From DASRBO01 sp035653595 (lineage in GTDB: Bacteria; Actinomycetota; Acidimicrobiia; Acidimicrobiales; JAJPHE01): a stretch of 15,422 bases of DNA. Within the stretch, counting starts at the first letter, position 1; every line of letters begins with the position of its first letter. Where the stretch lies: the NCBI GenBank assembly GCA_035653595.1, contig DASRBO010000177.1:1-15422 (forward strand). The letters run 5' to 3'. The notes beneath the pieces were generated by a model. It was not told the origin of the DNA, searched no databases, and saw only the letters and a program-made list of their open reading frames with translations. Below are positions 12,960-15,422 of the stretch, piece by piece. Position numbers and translations under genes: made by a program.

Positions 12960-13538
12960 GTGGCCAGGACGATCCTGCTGTCGGGGGCATGCGGCTCGGG
13001 CAAGACTGCCGTGGCCGACCTCGGCCACAAGCGGCTGAGGGCGGCCCTCGGGCCCACGGCGGTGATCGGCACCGATCGGCTCTTCATGATGCTCGATCCC
13101 CTCTGGGAGCTCCCGTATGAACCCGACCGGCTGGAGCTGGTGTATCGCCAAGTGGCCCTGCTCGTGGCCAGCTTCTTCGGCTTCGGTGTCCCGACGGTCA
13201 TGGTGGTCGGCAATGCGCTGCACACCCCCTCTGAATTAGACCTCCTCCTGGTCGACCTGCTGGAGGCAGGAGAGGTGTTCCATGTGACCCTCGATCCATC
13301 GCTCGCGGAGATAATCCGACGCGTCCGTCTCCGGGGCGACGACAAGACCGAGGAGTGGCTGGCCAGCCACGTAGAGTGGATGAGGGCGAAGTACGGGTCC
13401 TGGACGGCCCGCATCGACAACTCGGCGCTGTCTCCCGGACAGACGCTAGACGCCCTGGCCGAGGTGATCGACCAGGGAGGCGGAAGGCTGGTCGAGACCT
13501 TCGGGAGCGCTGACCAATCCCCAGGCGAGAATAATTGA
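12960..13538 (+). CDS. P-loop kinase-like protein (AAA_33 / zeta-kinase type), first of unit 2
   Basis: 192 residues from the GTG at 12960. Walker A GACGSGKT spans residues 9-16 after the strand ARTILLS. VIGTDRLFMMLDPLWELPY (about 35-53) fits the substrate-binding segment with its Asp, and PTVMVVGNALHTPSELDLLL the Walker-B-like strand of these kinases. VFHVTLDPSLAEIIRRVRLR followed by DDKTEEWLASHVEWM forms the nucleotide-base and lid part. This is the plan of chloramphenicol-phosphotransferase, zeta-toxin and gluconate-kinase-like proteins; the substrate is unknown. Only general P-loop features are shared with the kinase at 11123, so the two are not close copies. Its stop overlaps the next start by 4 nt (TTGA). 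Confidence 0.78.
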   Translation: MARTILLSGACGSGKTAVADLGHKRLRAALGPTAVIGTDRLFMMLDPLWELPYEPDRLELVYRQVALLVASFFGFGVPTVMVVGNALHTPSELDLLLVDLLEAGEVFHVTLDPSLAEIIRRVRLRGDDKTEEWLASHVEWMRAKYGSWTARIDNSALSPGQTLDALAEVIDQGGGRLVETFGSADQSPGENN

Positions 13539-14434
13539 ACGGGGCTGAAGGGCCCGACCCGGCCTACGAGGTGGAAGGACTGCTCGAGCGCCACTGGGGC
13601 CTCTCGGCTGAGGTGATGGAGTTGGCGCCGGGGTCTCAGGCCAGGGCCTGGGCGGTGAAGTCGGGGACCCGACGTCTCGTACTCAGAGCGGCCCAGGACA
13701 GCGCCGAGCACTTCGAGCTCGGACTCCGGGCCAGCCAGCTCGTCGACCGAGATGTCCTTCCAGCAGGCCCGCCCGTTACGGCCATCGACGGCTCCCTGAT
13801 GGTCGTCCTGCCCGGCGACGGGCTGCCGACCTGCCTGGCACTGCTGAGGTTCGTCCCCGGCTATCAGCTGCCGTTAGCGGGGCAGAGCGTTGTCGATCTC
13901 GGCCGGCTGCTGGCTCGCATCCACCGCAGCCTCAGGGGCTTGGCAGGTCCCGGCGCCTGGACCGTTCCAGACGGTCTGGCCCATTCCCGAGCCGGGCTAC
14001 TGAGCGAGCATCCGTCCTGGGTGGGCGACTTCCTGGCCGAGACGACCGGCTTGGTCACCTGGTGGCTCGCAGGTCACGACTCAAGCCGGGACCAGATGCT
14101 CAGAGGCGATGGCCCCGAACTGCTTGGTCGGGCTGATGGAACCTGGACCGGGATGATCGACTGGGGTGCGATCACCTTCGGGCCGGTGATGGTTGACATT
14201 GGGTGCTGGACCGCTCACCTCGGGCGGCTCCACAGCCACCGGTACCGGGAAACGACCGATGAGTTCGTCACCGGCTACCGGCAGGAGGCAGAGCTCTCTG
14301 AAGAAGATGTGACCGCAGTGCCCCACTTCCAGCGGCTTCTGTTGTCCTCGCGAGCGCCCTACCAGGCAGATCCGGGCGTCCTCGATGTGTTCAGGGACTG
14401 GATCGACCACTGGTGCACCTCTGTAGCCACCTAG
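13535..14434 (+). CDS. Divergent APH-fold kinase lacking the catalytic-loop His and Asn, second of unit 2
   Basis: 299 residues from the TTG at 13535, which overlaps the stop of the kinase upstream by 4 nt, so the two are translationally coupled. The N-lobe has LAPGSQARAWAVKSGTRRLVLR (Arg51 where APH enzymes have Lys), then LRFVPGYQLPL and LGRLLARIHRSLRGL, typical of APH folds. The catalytic loop reads MLRGDGPELLGRADG: Asp192 is kept, but His is Arg190, the loop is shorter and Asn is Glu195. Asp209 of MIDWG, the Mg-binding residue, is kept and followed by GPVMVDIGCW. It could be a low-activity or altered-specificity kinase, or a pseudokinase supporting its partner. Length is normal for the family. 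Confidence 0.8.
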   Translation: MNGAEGPDPAYEVEGLLERHWGLSAEVMELAPGSQARAWAVKSGTRRLVLRAAQDSAEHFELGLRASQLVDRDVLPAGPPVTAIDGSLMVVLPGDGLPTCLALLRFVPGYQLPLAGQSVVDLGRLLARIHRSLRGLAGPGAWTVPDGLAHSRAGLLSEHPSWVGDFLAETTGLVTWWLAGHDSSRDQMLRGDGPELLGRADGTWTGMIDWGAITFGPVMVDIGCWTAHLGRLHSHRYRETTDEFVTGYRQEAELSEEDVTAVPHFQRLLLSSRAPYQADPGVLDVFRDWIDHWCTSVAT

Positions 14435-14556
14435 CTCCATTTGGCTGGCATCGCCCCCCGTCCTCTATCACGCCGCAGAACGCTCCGATCGACAGCGCTC
14501 GCCAACAGCAACTCGGTGGTTCTCAGGCGTGCCCGATCGACGGGTATCGCGCCGAC

Positions 14557-15153
14557 CTACGGCGTGCGTCCTCGATAGAAGTCTCGCAGTGCGCAGACCT
14601 GGGTGCCGTGGTGACTGACCTCGTTTAACAGCGCTGCGAGGTTCTGGTAGCCGAGCGTGGGCCGTCCGCCCCAGGAGCCCACCGGTTGCTCCAGCTGTTC
14701 GTCGTTGGCGGTCCGCAAGGCCGAGCGAAGCTCCTCCCAGCCTGCCTGGAGGGCCTCAACCGCTTGGGTCGCTGAGGTGAACCTCGGGTGATCGGTCCTG
14801 TAAGGGGACGTCCAGCCGCTATCGGCAGTCTCGGCTCCACCCAGATAGTCCAGCTGGGCTGTCCGCCCCGGCATGGACCCGAAGTGCCACATGAGCCAGG
14901 CAATTGTGGTCATGGGCTCCCCATGGACCGCCCAGTCAGTCGAGACCACGGTGACGTCATAATCGGCCACCCAGTCGCCGACGCCGAACGGATTGGGCGT
15001 CTGGCAGTCTTCACGTCGTCGGATGCTCCAAGAGCCGGGAGAGGGCTCCCAGAAGAACTCGTCGTCGCTCAGACCGCTCCAGACTCTTTGGAGGGTGAAC
15101 CTCTCGATCAAGAACATAGACGTGAGCGCCATGTCGGCCAACTTGCCAGTCAT
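14557..15153 (-). CDS. DinB-family (four-helix, putative metal-dependent) protein
   Basis: 198 residues from the ATG at 15153; a GTG at 15183 would add ten. No start has a good ribosome site. The order of motifs is that of actinobacterial DinB proteins: LIERFTLQRVWSGLSDDEFFW, PSPGSWSIRRRED, then TTIAWLMWHFGSMPGRTAQL (His90) and finally ALLNEVSHHGTQVCALRDFYR (His181, His182), matching the family's EVxHHGAEIxLLRDLYR. The His residues would bind a divalent metal. The fold is shared with bacillithiol/mycothiol-dependent enzymes that act in detoxification, and many members have no known substrate. It is convergent with the APH gene before it. Confidence 0.85.
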   Translation of the reverse strand: MTGKLADMALTSMFLIERFTLQRVWSGLSDDEFFWEPSPGSWSIRRREDCQTPNPFGVGDWVADYDVTVVSTDWAVHGEPMTTIAWLMWHFGSMPGRTAQLDYLGGAETADSGWTSPYRTDHPRFTSATQAVEALQAGWEELRSALRTANDEQLEQPVGSWGGRPTLGYQNLAALLNEVSHHGTQVCALRDFYRGRTP

Positions 15154-15341
15154 CGAGCGAGAGCGTAGAGGTGTCCTGGCCACGGCGCTCGGCCAATCTC
15201 CGGTCTGTATGGTCGGCTAAAGCCCCCGCTATCGCCGGAGCGAAGGCGCAGGTCAGGTCTTACCTGTCGGTCCTCGTCCCGACGCCGGATCTGATCGCGA
15301 ACGACGGCTCGGGGTCCGGCGAGTGACACCCCGAAGATCGG

Positions 15342-15422
15342 TCACGTCGGCAGCCAGTCGGCGGAAGCCAGTACTTCCTCGGCTACTTGACGGATCGGGC
15401 GGTCCCCGTTCTCCACAACGAA
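15342..15422 (-). CDS. C-terminal end of a protein, possibly a small P-loop kinase (runs off the window)
   Basis: Only the last 26 residues are inside the window: FVVENGDRPIRQVAEEVLAS then ADWLPT and a TGA (complement of 15342-15344). The (V)(V/I)xNxDRPxxEVAxEILA pattern is how many small P-loop kinases end, where a final strand is followed by a helix. Given two such kinases at 11123 and 12960, a third is possible, but so short a piece cannot prove it. Plain reading of the frame shows it is coding-like rather than a shadow. Confidence 0.45.
   Translation of the reverse strand, partial: FVVENGDRPIRQVAEEVLASADWLPT

Noticed and set aside
1..15422. Chromosomal integron: integrase followed by many single-gene units
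   Set aside because: The recombinase resembles a phage-type integrase rather than IntI, gene orientation is mixed, and I could not find a recurrent attC-like site (paired RYYYAAC/GTTRRRY with imperfect palindrome) between the genes.
1..15422. CRISPR array or phage structural genes
   Set aside because: No regularly spaced direct repeats and no phage structural or replication proteins were seen.

Overview
The window is high-GC DNA, with GTG and TTG starts and several start codons placed so close behind a -10 box that the mRNA would be leaderless. Together with DUF1707, an actinobacterial-type tyrosine integrase and DinB/APH gene types, this points to an actinomycete-lineage bacterium (Actinomycetota), perhaps a deep branch. 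That assignment is inference: no rRNA or core marker gene is present. Nothing here is clearly housekeeping. The many single-gene units in mixed orientation, the paralogues and the broken genes suggest an accessory region or genomic island, with the 5' end of an integrase gene at its left edge.

Layout. 1-2137: N-terminal part of a tyrosine recombinase (-); a small NusG N-terminal-domain-like protein carrying an extra N-terminal helical module (-); a thioredoxin-like CxxC protein (+). 2138-3379: a frameshifted double Clp_N-repeat gene (+), then two pieces of a broken aminoglycoside-phosphotransferase (APH) gene on opposite strands. 3631-5064: a duplicated module in which the same promoter, dyad and leaderless start occurs twice. 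The first copy drives a decayed, internally deleted remnant, the second an intact secreted protein; a small two-TM protein lies between them. 5278-5866: a four-TM membrane protein and a YozG-like XRE regulator (-).

6199-7646: a Cys-containing hypothetical protein (-), then a DUF433/DUF5615 toxin-antitoxin pair (+) whose leaderless start sits just below a palindromic operator. 7872-9556: an APH-fold gene split by several frameshifts, then a DUF1707 plus LiaF-like protein. 9743-10834: a malate-dehydrogenase-like protein (-) that begins with the same N-terminal module as the NusG-like protein, residue for residue in register. 11123-14434: two consecutive two-gene units, each a P-loop kinase followed directly by an APH-fold kinase. 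14557-15422: a DinB-family protein (-) and the last 26 residues of another protein (-), possibly a third small kinase.

The most unusual signals are the N-terminal module shared by two unrelated proteins, the twin leaderless promoter/operator with its collapsed paralogue, the repeated kinase-APH pairing, and the apparent inversion inside an APH remnant. Several frameshifts could be real decay or indel errors in the assembly, and read-level checking should come first.
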